The translations under genes and the position numbers were made by a program. The notes below the pieces were generated by a model. That model worked only from the letters and a program-made list of their open reading frames with translations. It did not search any database and was not told the DNA's origin. Positions 36,314 to 45,412 of a stretch of 64,000 nt of DNA are shown here, one piece after another. The stretch is from positions 4,402,001-4,466,000 of the forward strand of contig NZ_CP114288.1 of assembly GCF_027111335.1 (NCBI RefSeq). The letters are read 5' to 3'. The DNA comes from Flavobacterium aquiphilum. GTDB lineage: Bacteria; Bacteroidota; Bacteroidia; Flavobacteriales; Flavobacteriaceae. Position 1 is the first letter of the stretch. Each line of letters starts with the position of its first letter.

Positions 36314-37645
36314 ATGAAACTACTAAAAAGTTTATACATCAACAATTTCTTTTTCTATGCGCTTTTGGGCGTTATGGGATTGTTTATTTTGGCCTTTATT
36401 TTTCCTGCCTTGTACAATGCTACCTGGTATGTTTTGCTTATTTTATTGACTTTTTTAGTTTTAGATATACTGATTCTGTTTTATGCTAAAGACGGCATTG
36501 AAGGCGTTAGAAACATGCCCGAAAAACTTTCCAATGGAGATGAAAACGAAATAAAAATCGGCATTAAGAACTATTATACTTTTCCGATTTCGGTAAAAAT
36601 AATTGACGAAATTCCTTTTCAGTTTCAAGTTCGAAATTTTGAAATCAAACAAAAAATAAAAGGCGGTTTTCAAAAAGAAATTCAGTATTGCCTGCGTCCG
36701 ACAGAGCGTGGCGAATATTCCTTTGGAAATTTGAATATCTATGTTTCTTCCCCCCTGTTTTTAATTTCGAGACGTTTTCAATTCGACAATGGAAGAATGG
36801 TACCGACTTATCCATCCTACATTCAGTTACGAAAATATAGCTTAATGGCTTTTTCTAACAATTTGTTTCAATACGGAATCAAAAAAATCCGCAGAATTGG
36901 CCACACGATGGAATTTGAACAAATTAAGGAATACAATCAGGGGGACGATATCAGAACACTGAATTGGAAAGCAACGGCCAAGAAAAACAATCTGATGGTC
37001 AATCAGTTTCAGGACGAAAAATCGCAATCAGTTTACATGATAATTGACAAAGGCCGTGTAATGAAAATGCCTTTCAACGGACTGAGTTTACTCGATTATG
37101 CCATAAACGCCACCTTGGTTTTATCGAATGTCATCTTGAAAAAACAAGACAAAGCCGGAATGCTGACCTTTTCGAAAAAAGTGGAAAACCGTGTTTTTGC
37201 CGAAAAACGCGCTTCGCAAATGCATAAAATTTTGGAAACTTTATACAACATCAAAACGGATTTCTTTGAAAGTGATTTTAGCTTTTTGTACAGCGACATC
37301 AAAAAGAATATCAACCAAAGAAGTTTGATTGTTTTGTACACCAATTTTGAGACAATGGATGCTTTGCATCGACAACTTCCCTATTTGAAAGGAATAGCCA
37401 AAAACCATTTGCTAATTGTGGTATTCTTCCAAAACACGGAACTCAACGAAATCATTACAAAAAAAGCTAATAATATTCAGGAAGTTTACGACAAAGTAAT
37501 CGCTGAAAAATTTTCGTTCGAGAAGAGATTAATCGTCAACGAACTCAAGAAATATGGAATTTATTCTGTCCTGACCCAACCCCAAAACCTAACTTTGGAC
37601 ACCATCAATAAATATTTGGAAATCAAAGCTAGAGGGATTCTTTGA
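36314..37645 (+). CDS. DUF58 domain protein (von Willebrand A-like)
   Basis: 443 residues. Two N-terminal transmembrane helices (residues about 10-60) are followed by a beta-rich part. The DUF58 signature is EYNQGDDIRTLNWKATAKK (about residues 213-231), and the remainder is a vWA-like fold with SVYMIIDKGRVMK as the metal-site strand; the DxSxS motif appears altered (DKGR). It is the usual substrate or effector partner of the MoxR ATPase. The last gene of the cluster, it is followed by an AT-rich repeat spacer. Confidence 0.9.
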   Translation: MKLLKSLYINNFFFYALLGVMGLFILAFIFPALYNATWYVLLILLTFLVLDILILFYAKDGIEGVRNMPEKLSNGDENEIKIGIKNYYTFPISVKIIDEIPFQFQVRNFEIKQKIKGGFQKEIQYCLRPTERGEYSFGNLNIYVSSPLFLISRRFQFDNGRMVPTYPSYIQLRKYSLMAFSNNLFQYGIKKIRRIGHTMEFEQIKEYNQGDDIRTLNWKATAKKNNLMVNQFQDEKSQSVYMIIDKGRVMKMPFNGLSLLDYAINATLVLSNVILKKQDKAGMLTFSKKVENRVFAEKRASQMHKILETLYNIKTDFFESDFSFLYSDIKKNINQRSLIVLYTNFETMDALHRQLPYLKGIAKNHLLIVVFFQNTELNEIITKKANNIQEVYDKVIAEKFSFEKRLIVNELKKYGIYSVLTQPQNLTLDTINKYLEIKARGIL

Positions 37646-37686
37646 TTTTAGAATTTAGATTGCAGAGTTTAGATTTTAGATTTAAA
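37644..37686 (+). repeat. Intergenic 'tttagatt' repeat spacer
   Basis: Iterated words gattttagaa, tttagattgcaga, gtttagattttaga. A reverse-oriented relative lies at 40291-40324 (ctaaaatc, aaaaatctt, ctgcaatc), and a third relative lies inside the aminotransferase gene at 27362-27402. Confidence 0.6.
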
Positions 37687-37698
37687 GATAACCGCAGA

Positions 37699-37727
37699 TT
37701 TGATTTAAAAAAAAGATGATACCTTTG
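37699..37727 (+). promoter_or_regulatory. Promoter TTTG-N17-TACCTTTG
   Basis: TTTG at 37699-37702 and TACCTTTG at 37720-37727 with 17 bases between them. The predicted start near 37733 gives a leader of about 20 nt to the ATG at 37754. Confidence 0.75.
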
Positions 37728-37753
37728 TTTCCTCAAACTTTTCTGTTCAAAAA

Positions 37754-38539
37754 ATGAAACAAATCACTTCTGTCCAAAACCCTTTTATAAAATCTTTAGT
37801 CTTATTGGGGGAAAAAGCAAAAGCCCGTAAACAATCGGGAACTTTCCTGATTGAAGGCAAACGCGAAATTACATTGGCAATAAAAGGAGGATATGAAATA
37901 GAAACAATTTTATTTTTGCCCGAAGTTTGTTCCGAAACCGAAACCCGTAAATTATCAAACAAAGCCGAATTGATAGAAATCAACAAAGAAGTCTATCAAA
38001 AACTGGCATATCGTGACACCACCGAAGGAATTTTGGCTGTAGCCAAAGCCAAATCAATGCAATTATCCGACCTAAAATTATCCGAAAACCCATTGATCCT
38101 TATCGCCGAAGCGATCGAAAAACCTGGAAACATAGGTGCTTTATTGCGCACCGCTGATGCTGCAAATCTCGACGCTGTAATTATTGCCAATCCAAAAAGT
38201 GATTTGTACAATCCGAATGTGGTTCGGTCAAGCGTTGGCTGTTTATTCACCAATCAAATTGCGACAGGAACAACATCTGAAATTATTGCTTTTCTGAAAG
38301 AGAAGAACATCAATTTTTATTGCGCTACGCTGCAAAATTCGACTTCCTACCATACCCAAGACTACACTTCGCCTACGGCTTTGGTTGTTGGAACCGAAGC
38401 AACCGGACTCACACAAGAATGGCGTGATGCAGCTACACAAAACATTATTATCCCTATGCAAGGCGAAATTGACAGTATGAATGTATCGGTTGCCGCAGCG
38501 ATTTTAATATTTGAGGCCAAAAGACAGAGAGGATTTTAG
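37754..38539 (+). CDS. SpoU/TrmH-family rRNA 2'-O-methyltransferase
   Basis: 261 residues. An N-terminal substrate-binding domain (KQSGTFLIEGKREITLAIKG, the L30e-like SpoU_sub_bind type) precedes the SPOUT catalytic domain. That domain holds EKPGNIGALLRTADAANLDA, ALVVGTEATGLTQEW and IPMQGEIDSMNVSVAAAILI. This two-domain arrangement is that of RlmB/TsnR-like enzymes that methylate 23S rRNA. The start is supported by the promoter ending 26 bases upstream. The precise nucleotide target is not deducible. Confidence 0.88.
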   Translation: MKQITSVQNPFIKSLVLLGEKAKARKQSGTFLIEGKREITLAIKGGYEIETILFLPEVCSETETRKLSNKAELIEINKEVYQKLAYRDTTEGILAVAKAKSMQLSDLKLSENPLILIAEAIEKPGNIGALLRTADAANLDAVIIANPKSDLYNPNVVRSSVGCLFTNQIATGTTSEIIAFLKEKNINFYCATLQNSTSYHTQDYTSPTALVVGTEATGLTQEWRDAATQNIIIPMQGEIDSMNVSVAAAILIFEAKRQRGF

Positions 38540-38615
38540 AGGTTAGAAAGTAGAAAGCAGAAGTCAGAAAGCAAAAAATAGAAGTTAAAATTTGACACAA
38601 AGTATATCCATCTAG

Positions 38616-38648
38616 TCTCCCTCCCCTTTGGGGAGGGTTGGGGTGGGG
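38616..38648 (+). repeat. G-rich interspersed repeat, intergenic copy
   Basis: 33 bases ending in ggggtgggg, with ctttggggaggg in the middle. It precedes, by 66 bases, a second and nearly identical 33-base copy at 38715-38747 that lies in the next gene's signal-peptide region. Confidence 0.85.
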
Positions 38649-38663
38649 TAAAATAGAGAAAAG

Positions 38664-40271
38664 ATGAAAATCAAAAACATAAAAACATTCATTAATAAAC
38701 TATCAACGTTCTCGTCTCCCTTCCCTTTGGGGAGGGCTGGGGTGGGGATTCTTTTATTACTCACTCAATTTTCTTTTGCCCAAATCACAGAACTGGAAGT
38801 TGATAATGTTGTCAATCGTGCTTTAACAACTTTTAATGTCCCAGGAATTGCGGTTGCGGTAGTTAAAGACGGAAAAGTAGTGCTATCTAAAGGCTATGGC
38901 GTAAAATCGATCCTGACCAATGAAAAAGTAGATGCCAATACACTTTTCGGGATTGCATCCAATAGCAAAGCTTTTACGACTGCTGCTTTAGCCATTTTGA
39001 TAGACGAAGGCAAGTTAAAATGGGATGACAAAGTCATTAATTATCTCCCAAATTTCAAAATGTACAATGATTATGTGACCAATGAATTTACAATTCGAGA
39101 TTTGTTGACACACAGAAGCGGATTGGGTCTTGGCGCAGGAGATTTGATGATTTGGCCTGACGGAAGCAATTTTACGGCACAGGATATCATACAAAATCTA
39201 CAGTATTTAAAACCTATTTCAGCTTTCAGAACAAAATATGATTATGACAATTTATTGTACATCGTTGCCGGCGAAGTGGTTCACAAAGTAAGCGGAATGA
39301 GCTGGTGCGATTTTGTTGAAAGCCGAATCATGAAACCTTTGGAAATGAATAACAGTGCCGCCTCGTTTGTTCGTTTAAAAGACACCAGCAATGTTATTGC
39401 ACCCCATGTTCCGCTTAACGGAAAACTAAAAATAATTTCGAGATATAAAAATCACATATTGGATGCTGCGGGCGGAATTTACTCAAGTGTAAACGACATG
39501 AGTAAATGGGTAATTATGCAATTAAATAATGGAAAATACGGTCCCGAAAACAAACAGTTATTCTCCGAGAAAGAACACAATGAAATGTGGACGCCTCAAA
39601 CTATAATCCCTGCCACAACAAGGCCTCCTTACAACACCCATTTCAGTTCGTATGGATTGGGTTGGTTTTTGAGTGATGTCAAAGGATACAAGCAGGCAAC
39701 TCACACCGGAGGTTTGGAAGGAATAGTGACCCAAGTAACCTTATTGCCTGAACTGAATTTAGGAATTATAGTTTTGACCAATCAGCAATCAGGAGCTGCA
39801 TTTAATTCTATTACCAACACTATAAAAGACAGTTATTTGGGTATAAAACCAGAAGACTATGTTGCCGCTTATAGTAATAGAGCAAAAGCCACTCAGGAAT
39901 CGTCAGATAAAAAAACAGAGGAAGTTTGGGCTTTGGTAACCAAAAACAAAAAAGACAATATCAAAATTGATTTCAAAAATTACATTGGAACCTACAAAGA
40001 CAATTGGTTTGGCGAAATTGTAATCAGCGAAAATAAAGGAAAATTGTTTTTTGCATCCAAACGTTCTCCGCGACTATCGGGAGAATTATTTCTTTACAAA
40101 GACAAAAATTTGGTTGTAAAATGGAACAACCCTTATTTCGAGGCCGATGCTCATTTGTTTTTTGAATTTGACAGCAACGGAAAAGCCTCTGGCATCAAAA
40201 TGAAACCTATTTCGGAGTTAACCGACTTCAGTTACGATTTTCAAGATTTAGATTTTAGAAAAGTATTTTGA
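38664..40271 (+). CDS. Serine hydrolase, beta-lactamase class C family, exported
   Basis: 535 residues. A long signal peptide ends at QFSFAQ (residue 40). The beta-lactamase/transpeptidase domain carries the nucleophile motif S99-N-S-K102, a Y-x-N motif in RTKYDYDNLLY and the H-T-G motif in ATHTGGLEGIV. A C-terminal domain of about 100 residues resembles DUF3471. Such enzymes act as esterases or peptidases on cell-wall or small substrates; antibiotic hydrolysis is not implied. The signal peptide and the 14 bases before the start are almost the same as in the barrel gene at 15082 and include the G-rich repeat. Confidence 0.9.
   Translation: MKIKNIKTFINKLSTFSSPFPLGRAGVGILLLLTQFSFAQITELEVDNVVNRALTTFNVPGIAVAVVKDGKVVLSKGYGVKSILTNEKVDANTLFGIASNSKAFTTAALAILIDEGKLKWDDKVINYLPNFKMYNDYVTNEFTIRDLLTHRSGLGLGAGDLMIWPDGSNFTAQDIIQNLQYLKPISAFRTKYDYDNLLYIVAGEVVHKVSGMSWCDFVESRIMKPLEMNNSAASFVRLKDTSNVIAPHVPLNGKLKIISRYKNHILDAAGGIYSSVNDMSKWVIMQLNNGKYGPENKQLFSEKEHNEMWTPQTIIPATTRPPYNTHFSSYGLGWFLSDVKGYKQATHTGGLEGIVTQVTLLPELNLGIIVLTNQQSGAAFNSITNTIKDSYLGIKPEDYVAAYSNRAKATQESSDKKTEEVWALVTKNKKDNIKIDFKNYIGTYKDNWFGEIVISENKGKLFFASKRSPRLSGELFLYKDKNLVVKWNNPYFEADAHLFFEFDSNGKASGIKMKPISELTDFSYDFQDLDFRKVF
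38715..38747 (+). repeat. G-rich interspersed repeat, coding copy
   Basis: 33 bases, differing from 38616-38648 at only two or three positions. It encodes SPFPLGRAGVG of the signal peptide. A minus-strand relative at 14999-15036 is also coding. Confidence 0.85.
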
Positions 40272-40290
40272 GCGATGAAAATCAAATCAT

Positions 40291-40324
40291 AATTCTAAAA
40301 TCAAAAATCTTAAATCTGCAATCC
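40291..40324 (-). repeat. Intergenic 'ctaaaatc/ctgcaatc' repeat spacer
   Basis: Reverse-oriented relative of 37644-37686, between the serine hydrolase and Rel/SpoT genes. Words ctaaaatc, aaaaatctt, aaatctgcaatc. Confidence 0.5.
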
Positions 40325-40380
40325 TCTCCCTTGCAAATCTCCTTAAAAATTCTTATTTTTAGGAATTGAACCATGCCGTT

Positions 40381-42600
40381 ATGATAGAAATCGATATAGA
40401 AAAAGAAAACAAAGCAATTGCTCAAGAATACAAAGAATTACTTCGTATCAGTTACCAAACCTTAACCACAGAGGATAAAAAACTGATTCGCAAGGCTTTT
40501 GACGTCGCTGTAGATGCTCACAAGGATCAACGCCGCAAATCGGGAGAAGCATATATCTTCCATCCTATTGCTGTGGCAAAAATTGTCGCTTCCGATATTG
40601 GTTTGGGAGCAACGTCCATCGCAGCCGCTTTATTGCACGATGTTGTCGAAGATACGCCAATCACAGTAAAAGACATTGAAAAAATGTTTAATCCTAAAAT
40701 CGCCCAGTTGGTTGAAGGATTAACCAAAATATCATTGGTACAAAAAGATTTAAACGTATCGATGCAAGCCGAGAATTTCCGCAAAATGCTACTAACCCTG
40801 AATGATGACGTTAGGGTAATCCTCATAAAAATTGCCGACCGATTGCACAATATGCTCACTATGGATTCCATGGTAGATTATAAACAGATCAAGCTGGCAT
40901 CCGAAACCTTGTACATCTACGCACCATTGGCGCATCGTTTGGGACTTTATAAAATCAAAAACAAACTTGAAGATTTAGGATTAAAATACACCGAACCAGA
41001 AAGATACAATTCCATTGTCAGCAAAATAAGGGAAACCAAAGAAGAACAGGATTTATACATCAAAGATATTTCCGAAGTACTCCAAAAAGCACTAGATGAA
41101 GAAAATATCGATTACATCATCAAAGGCCGACCAAAATCCATTTATTCGATTAACCGAAAAATGTTGGCGCAAAACGTGAGCTTCGACGAAGTTTACGACA
41201 AATTTGCCTTGCGTATTGTTTACAAATCCAATCCGCACGACGAAAAATTCCTGGCGTGGAAAATCTACTCCATTGTAACCGATCATTACAGACCCAGCCC
41301 AAGCCGCTTGCGCGACTGGATTTCGTCACCAAAATCAACTGGTTACGAAGCCTTGCACATTACCGTTATGGGACCAAAAGGCCGTTGGGTCGAAGTGCAG
41401 GTGCGAAGCGAACGCATGGACGAAATTGCCGAAAAAGGATATGCCGCCCACTACAAATACAAAAATGGAGCTACCGAAGAAAATGGTCTCGATGTTTGGC
41501 TGAACCTTTTGAAAGAAGCCCTCGAAAACTCCGAAACAAGTGCAGTAGATTTTGTGGAAGATTTCAAAATGAACCTGTACTCCAAAGAGATTTATGTATT
41601 TACACCAAAAGGGGAAATCAAAAGTTTACCCAAAGGCGCCACGTCACTTGACTTTGCCTTTAGTATCCACTCCGAATTAGGAATAAAAACCAGAGGAACC
41701 AGAGTTAACGGAAAATTAGTCCCTTTAAATTACGAACTAAAAAGCGGGGATCAGGTCGAAATCATTACCTCTCCCCACCAAAAACCAACAATCAACTGGT
41801 TGGATTATGTAACCACTTCGAGAGCAAAAAATAAAATCCGAAATGTCCTCAACGAAGACATCAAGAAAATTGCCGAAGACGGAAAAGAATTACTTACCCG
41901 TAAATTAAAACATCTAAAAGTTACCTTAAACGAGCAAACAACTAACGAGTTAGTCAACTTTTTCAGGTTAAGAACAAGTTTGGATTTGTTTTACCGAGTT
42001 GGCGTTGGATCTATTGACAACCAACAATTAAAAGATTTTGCAGCGCAAAAAAGCAATACGCTGATCAATTTCTTCAAAAGCAAAATCAAGCGTTCCCACA
42101 ACACTGCCGACGAGGACATTCACAAACAAGTCATCAGCAGCAATTACGACATGCTCGTTTTTGGAAAAACACACGACAAACTCGATTACAAACTATCCAG
42201 TTGCTGTAACCCGATTCCTGGTGACGAAGTTTTCGGTTTTGTGACCATAAATGAAGGAATCAAAATCCATAAAAAAGACTGTCCAAATGCCATTTCGTTA
42301 CAATCCAATTATGCCTATCGCATCATTCAGGCCAAATGGATCGACTCGACCCAGCAAGACTTCAAAGCCGTAATCAACATTATGGGAATGGACTCTTTGG
42401 GACTTACAAACGAATTGACAAAAGTCATTTCAAACAACATGAACGTAAACATCCAAAGCATTTCGCTCAACGGTGAAGCAGGTATTTTCAAAGGACAAGT
42501 ATCCGTGATTGTGCCCAACATCACCATTTTGAAAAAACTGATGGACAACATCAAAAAAATTGACGGAATTGACAAAGTGACACGAGTGTACAAAAACTAA
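40381..42600 (+). CDS. Bifunctional (p)ppGpp synthetase/hydrolase, Rel/SpoT
   Basis: 739 residues. The HD hydrolase domain is intact (FHPIAVAKIVA, then AALLHDVVEDTPIT and RLHNMLTMDSM). The synthetase domain has KGRPKSIYSINRKM and HYRPSPSRLRDWISSPKSTG, basic in the segment that separates bifunctional from monofunctional acidic enzymes. TGS (VFTPKGEIKSLPKGATSLDF), a CC-type region (KLSSCCNPIPGD) and a C-terminal ACT domain follow. All domains of the long RSH type are present, so it should both make and degrade (p)ppGpp. The start at 40381 is the first ATG in frame; a TATTTTTAG box lies about 20 bases upstream. Confidence 0.94.
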   Translation: MIEIDIEKENKAIAQEYKELLRISYQTLTTEDKKLIRKAFDVAVDAHKDQRRKSGEAYIFHPIAVAKIVASDIGLGATSIAAALLHDVVEDTPITVKDIEKMFNPKIAQLVEGLTKISLVQKDLNVSMQAENFRKMLLTLNDDVRVILIKIADRLHNMLTMDSMVDYKQIKLASETLYIYAPLAHRLGLYKIKNKLEDLGLKYTEPERYNSIVSKIRETKEEQDLYIKDISEVLQKALDEENIDYIIKGRPKSIYSINRKMLAQNVSFDEVYDKFALRIVYKSNPHDEKFLAWKIYSIVTDHYRPSPSRLRDWISSPKSTGYEALHITVMGPKGRWVEVQVRSERMDEIAEKGYAAHYKYKNGATEENGLDVWLNLLKEALENSETSAVDFVEDFKMNLYSKEIYVFTPKGEIKSLPKGATSLDFAFSIHSELGIKTRGTRVNGKLVPLNYELKSGDQVEIITSPHQKPTINWLDYVTTSRAKNKIRNVLNEDIKKIAEDGKELLTRKLKHLKVTLNEQTTNELVNFFRLRTSLDLFYRVGVGSIDNQQLKDFAAQKSNTLINFFKSKIKRSHNTADEDIHKQVISSNYDMLVFGKTHDKLDYKLSSCCNPIPGDEVFGFVTINEGIKIHKKDCPNAISLQSNYAYRIIQAKWIDSTQQDFKAVINIMGMDSLGLTNELTKVISNNMNVNIQSISLNGEAGIFKGQVSVIVPNITILKKLMDNIKKIDGIDKVTRVYKN

Positions 42601-42681
42601 AATATACAAAATAAACTTTAAGAGTCAAAATTGTGATAATCACAACTAAAAGACAAAAAACAATAATTGTAAAATTTATTT

Positions 42682-42798
42682 GGGCGTGCCACCATCCCGA
42701 TAAAAAGGGCCATTCTCTTTTGCGGGTATACGCCCTTTTATCGGGATGCTGTCGGGCTATCCATGCTACTTTGGTAGCCTATTCCTATCCCTCACGCA
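42682..42798 (+). ncRNA. Candidate structured RNA element
   Basis: Begins gggcgtgcc and ends ctcacgcag. Stem 1 pairs atcccgataaaa-agggc (42694-42710) with gcccttttatcgggat (42732-42747), one bulged base. A second small hairpin is gctac-tttg-gtagc (42765-42778). gcgtg (42684-42688) can close on cacgc (42793-42797), giving a multi-branched fold. It resembles the element at 60196-60286 in the order GGG-start, GCTATCC, hairpin, CTATC. No promoter is obvious. It could be a small RNA, a leader or a mobile repeat. Confidence 0.45.
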
Positions 42799-42920
42799 GT
42801 GTCAAAACAATCTAGTTTCCAATAAAAAAGAACATTTGCCAACCATCATTTAACCTAAAAAATGAAGTGCTGATTTTAGAATTAAAAACCCTATTTTTTT
42901 ATACTTTTAAAATAAAAATT

Positions 42921-42928
42921 TATCTTTG
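42921..42928 (+). promoter_or_regulatory. -7 element (TATCTTTG) of the Fur-like gene
   Basis: TATCTTTG ends seven bases before the ATG at 42935, implying a leaderless or near-leaderless transcript. It also excludes the upstream start at 42926, which lies inside the box. Confidence 0.65.
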
Positions 42929-42934
42929 CAAAAT

Positions 42935-43420
42935 ATGACACTCATTTCAACAGATAACAACAAAAACCAAGAGATTGTAAAAAATGTTTTTACAATGTAT
43001 CTTGAAAACAAAGGGCACCGAAAAACTCCTGAACGGTATGCTATCCTCCAAGAAATATACGACAGTGAAGAGCATTTTGACATTGAGAACCTCTATCTCA
43101 AAATGAAAAACAAAAACTACCGTGTCAGTAGAGCAACCCTTTACAATACTATCGAATTATTATTGGACTGCGCCTTGGTTCGCAAACACCAGTTTGGACA
43201 AAATCAGGCTCATTATGAGAAGTCCTATTTCGACAAACAACATGATCACATCATCATGACTGATACCGGAGAAGTGATTGAATTTTGTGACCCACGAATT
43301 CAGACTATCAAAAAGACAATCGAAGAAATTTTTGATATCGAAATCACAAATCATTCCCTATACTTGTACGGAAACAAGAAAAAAACAAACACAGAGGAAG
43401 AAAATACAATAGAAAATTAA
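42935..43420 (+). CDS. Fur-family transcriptional regulator
   Basis: 161 residues. The winged-helix domain contains [20 protein letters not shown] and [20 protein letters not shown]; the dimerisation part holds [20 protein letters not shown]. The HDH and E residues that form the regulatory metal site are present. The paired CxxC motifs that bind structural zinc in many Fur and PerR proteins are missing; only two isolated cysteines remain. It is 19 bases upstream of purA on the same strand, so the two are probably co-transcribed. Metal or redox specificity cannot be assigned. Confidence 0.88.
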   Translation: MTLISTDNNKNQEIVKNVFTMYLENKGHRKTPERYAILQEIYDSEEHFDIENLYLKMKNKNYRVSRATLYNTIELLLDCALVRKHQFGQNQAHYEKSYFDKQHDHIIMTDTGEVIEFCDPRIQTIKKTIEEIFDIEITNHSLYLYGNKKKTNTEEENTIEN

Positions 43421-43439
43421 CTGCAAATAAAAACTTAGA

Positions 43440-44711
43440 ATGACTGTAGATTTATTATTAGGATTACAATGGGGAGATGAAGGAAAAGGAAAAATTGTTG
43501 ACGTTCTTACATCAAATTATGATATAATCGCTCGCTTTCAAGGAGGTCCAAACGCAGGACACACTTTAGAGTTTGACGGAATAAAACACGTTCTTAGAAC
43601 CATTCCTTCAGGAATTTTCCACAAAACAGCTGTAAACATTATCGGAAACGGAGTGGTTATTGACCCTGTAGTTTTTCAAAAAGAAATCGAAGGTTTAGCT
43701 AAATTTAATATGGATATCAAATCCAAATTAATCATTTCAAGAAAAGCACATTTAATTTTACCTACACACCGCTTACTAGATGCCGCTTCTGAAGCATCAA
43801 AAGGGAAAGCAAAAATCGGTTCTACTCTTAAAGGAATTGGACCAACTTACATGGACAAAACCGGAAGAAACGGGTTACGTGTAGGAGATACTGAATTGGA
43901 AGATTTCAAAGAGCGCTACAGAGCTTTGGCTGACAAACACGAGGAAATGATTAAATTCTACGATGTTAACATTCAGTACAATTTGGCTGAAATGGAAAAA
44001 GAATTCTTCGAATCTATTGAAGTTTTAAAAACATTAGATTTTATTGACAGTGAAGAATATTTAGCGCAAGCTCAAAAAGCAGGAAAATCAATCCTTTGCG
44101 AAGGAGCTCAAGGCTCATTGCTTGATGTTGATTTCGGAACTTATCCATTTGTAACCTCATCAAACACTACTGCTGCTGGTGCTTGTACAGGTTTAGGAAT
44201 TGCACCAAACAAAATCAAAGAAGTTTACGGAATTTTCAAAGCTTACACTACACGAGTAGGAAGCGGACCTTTCCCAACTGAACTTTTTGACGAAGACGGT
44301 GCTACAATGGCAAGAGTTGGAAACGAATTTGGATCTGTTACAGGAAGACAAAGACGTTGTGGATGGTTGGATTTAGTGGCATTAAAATATGCTGTTCAAA
44401 TCAACGGAGTAACGCAATTAATGATGATGAAAGGCGATGTTCTTTCAGGTTTTGAAACTTTAAAAGTTTGTACTGAGTACAACTACAAAGGAAAAAACAT
44501 TTCACACTTTCCATACAACATCGAGCCGGAAAACGTAACTCCGGTTTTCAAGGAATTCAAAGGATGGCACCAAGACTTAACAGGAATGAGCACTTATGAC
44601 CAATTGCCTGTTGAATTGAAAGAATATATCGAATTTATAGAAAAAGAAGTCGAAGTTCCGATCAAAATTGTTTCGGTTGGACCAGACAGAAAACAAACTA
44701 TAACAAAATAA
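43440..44711 (+). CDS. purA: Adenylosuccinate synthetase
   Basis: 423 residues. Converts IMP, GTP and aspartate to adenylosuccinate, the first step of AMP synthesis. Seen are the P-loop-like GLQWGDEGKGKIVD at the N-terminus, FQGGPNAGHTLEFDG, GSTLKGIGPTYMDKTGRNGL, CEGAQGSLLDVDFGTYPFVT and TGRQRRCGWLD. All catalytic segments are intact and the length is normal. It follows the Fur-like gene and ends in a strong terminator. Confidence 0.97.
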   Translation: MTVDLLLGLQWGDEGKGKIVDVLTSNYDIIARFQGGPNAGHTLEFDGIKHVLRTIPSGIFHKTAVNIIGNGVVIDPVVFQKEIEGLAKFNMDIKSKLIISRKAHLILPTHRLLDAASEASKGKAKIGSTLKGIGPTYMDKTGRNGLRVGDTELEDFKERYRALADKHEEMIKFYDVNIQYNLAEMEKEFFESIEVLKTLDFIDSEEYLAQAQKAGKSILCEGAQGSLLDVDFGTYPFVTSSNTTAAGACTGLGIAPNKIKEVYGIFKAYTTRVGSGPFPTELFDEDGATMARVGNEFGSVTGRQRRCGWLDLVALKYAVQINGVTQLMMMKGDVLSGFETLKVCTEYNYKGKNISHFPYNIEPENVTPVFKEFKGWHQDLTGMSTYDQLPVELKEYIEFIEKEVEVPIKIVSVGPDRKQTITK

Positions 44712-44720
44712 TCCAATTAA

Positions 44721-44748
44721 ACGTCCCGCAAATCGGGACGTTTTTTTT
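44721..44748 (+). terminator. Intrinsic terminator after purA
   Basis: acgtcccg (44721-44728) pairs with cgggacgt (44734-44741) around a 5-nt loop and is followed by a run of T. Confidence 0.9.
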
Positions 44749-44768
44749 AACAAAAATCCACCAATACT

Positions 44769-45350
44769 ATGTCGAATCCTAAATATAAAATTCAAAAAAC
44801 AGAACTACTGTCCGACAACTGGTACCTTTTAAATAAAGTTACAGTTGACTATCAAAAAAGGGATGGTTCTTGGGACACGCAAATTCGGGAAGTCTATGAC
44901 CGAGGTAACGGTGCCGCAATTTTGCTGTACAACAAAACCAAAGGAACCGTTATTCTAACCCGACAGTTCAGACTTCCAAGTTATTTGAATGATAATGAAA
45001 GTGGATTATTGATAGAAGTTTGCGCTGGATTATTAGACAAAGACAATCCCGAAGCCTGCATTATCCGCGAGTCCGAAGAAGAAACAGGATACCGTCTTCA
45101 TTCGGTCAAGAAAGTTTTTGAAGCCTATATGTCTCCGGGAGCAGTAACCGAAATTCTGCATTACTTCATAGGAGAATATGATGATAACATGAAAGTGGGT
45201 TCAGGCGGCGGATTGGAGCACGAACAAGAAGAAATCGAGGTAATCGAAATGCCTTTTGACCAAGCTTACGACATGATTGCATCAGGAGAAATACGCGATG
45301 CCAAAACCATCATATTACTGCAATATGCAAAAATCCATAATTTAGTTTAA
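44769..45350 (+). CDS. nudK: Nudix hydrolase, GDP-mannose pyrophosphatase (NudK) type
   Basis: 193 residues. The Nudix core ends RESEEETGY, and [14 protein letters not shown] after it is the NudK/ADP-ribose-pyrophosphatase-like signature. The first glutamate of the textbook Nudix box is replaced by Asn (GLLDKDN), but the REUxEE part that binds metal is complete. Substrates of the family are GDP-mannose and related sugar nucleotides. It starts 28 bases after the purA terminator without a clear promoter, so partial read-through is possible. Confidence 0.82.
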   Translation: MSNPKYKIQKTELLSDNWYLLNKVTVDYQKRDGSWDTQIREVYDRGNGAAILLYNKTKGTVILTRQFRLPSYLNDNESGLLIEVCAGLLDKDNPEACIIRESEEETGYRLHSVKKVFEAYMSPGAVTEILHYFIGEYDDNMKVGSGGGLEHEQEEIEVIEMPFDQAYDMIASGEIRDAKTIILLQYAKIHNLV

Positions 45351-45356
45351 TAAAAA

Positions 45357-45390
45357 AGTCCTAACAGTTTTCAAAAACCTGTATAGGACT
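45357..45390. terminator. Imperfect bidirectional terminator hairpin
   Basis: agtccta-acag-tttt and aaaacctgt-ataggact form an imperfect stem between the converging nudK and peroxiredoxin genes; an A-run precedes it and would give a U-run for the minus-strand transcript. Confidence 0.55.
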
Positions 45391-45412
45391 AACTTATAAA
45401 ACTATCCGAAAA

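Larger units (their letters stand above)
42601..42934. other. Intergenic region with structured element and fur promoter
   Basis: Contains the hairpin-rich element at 42682-42798 and the -7 box of the next gene. A 60-codon plus-strand frame crosses the element but is an artefact of its stem sequences and is not called. Confidence 0.6.

Noticed and set aside
38664..40271. Beta-lactam resistance gene
   Set aside because: The class C-like fold with a DUF3471-type C-terminus is common in esterases and peptidases; nothing points to antibiotic hydrolysis.
42633..42815. 60-codon plus-strand frame upstream of the Fur-like gene
   Set aside because: It overlaps the structured element and is explained by its stems; no promoter or homologous protein pattern.
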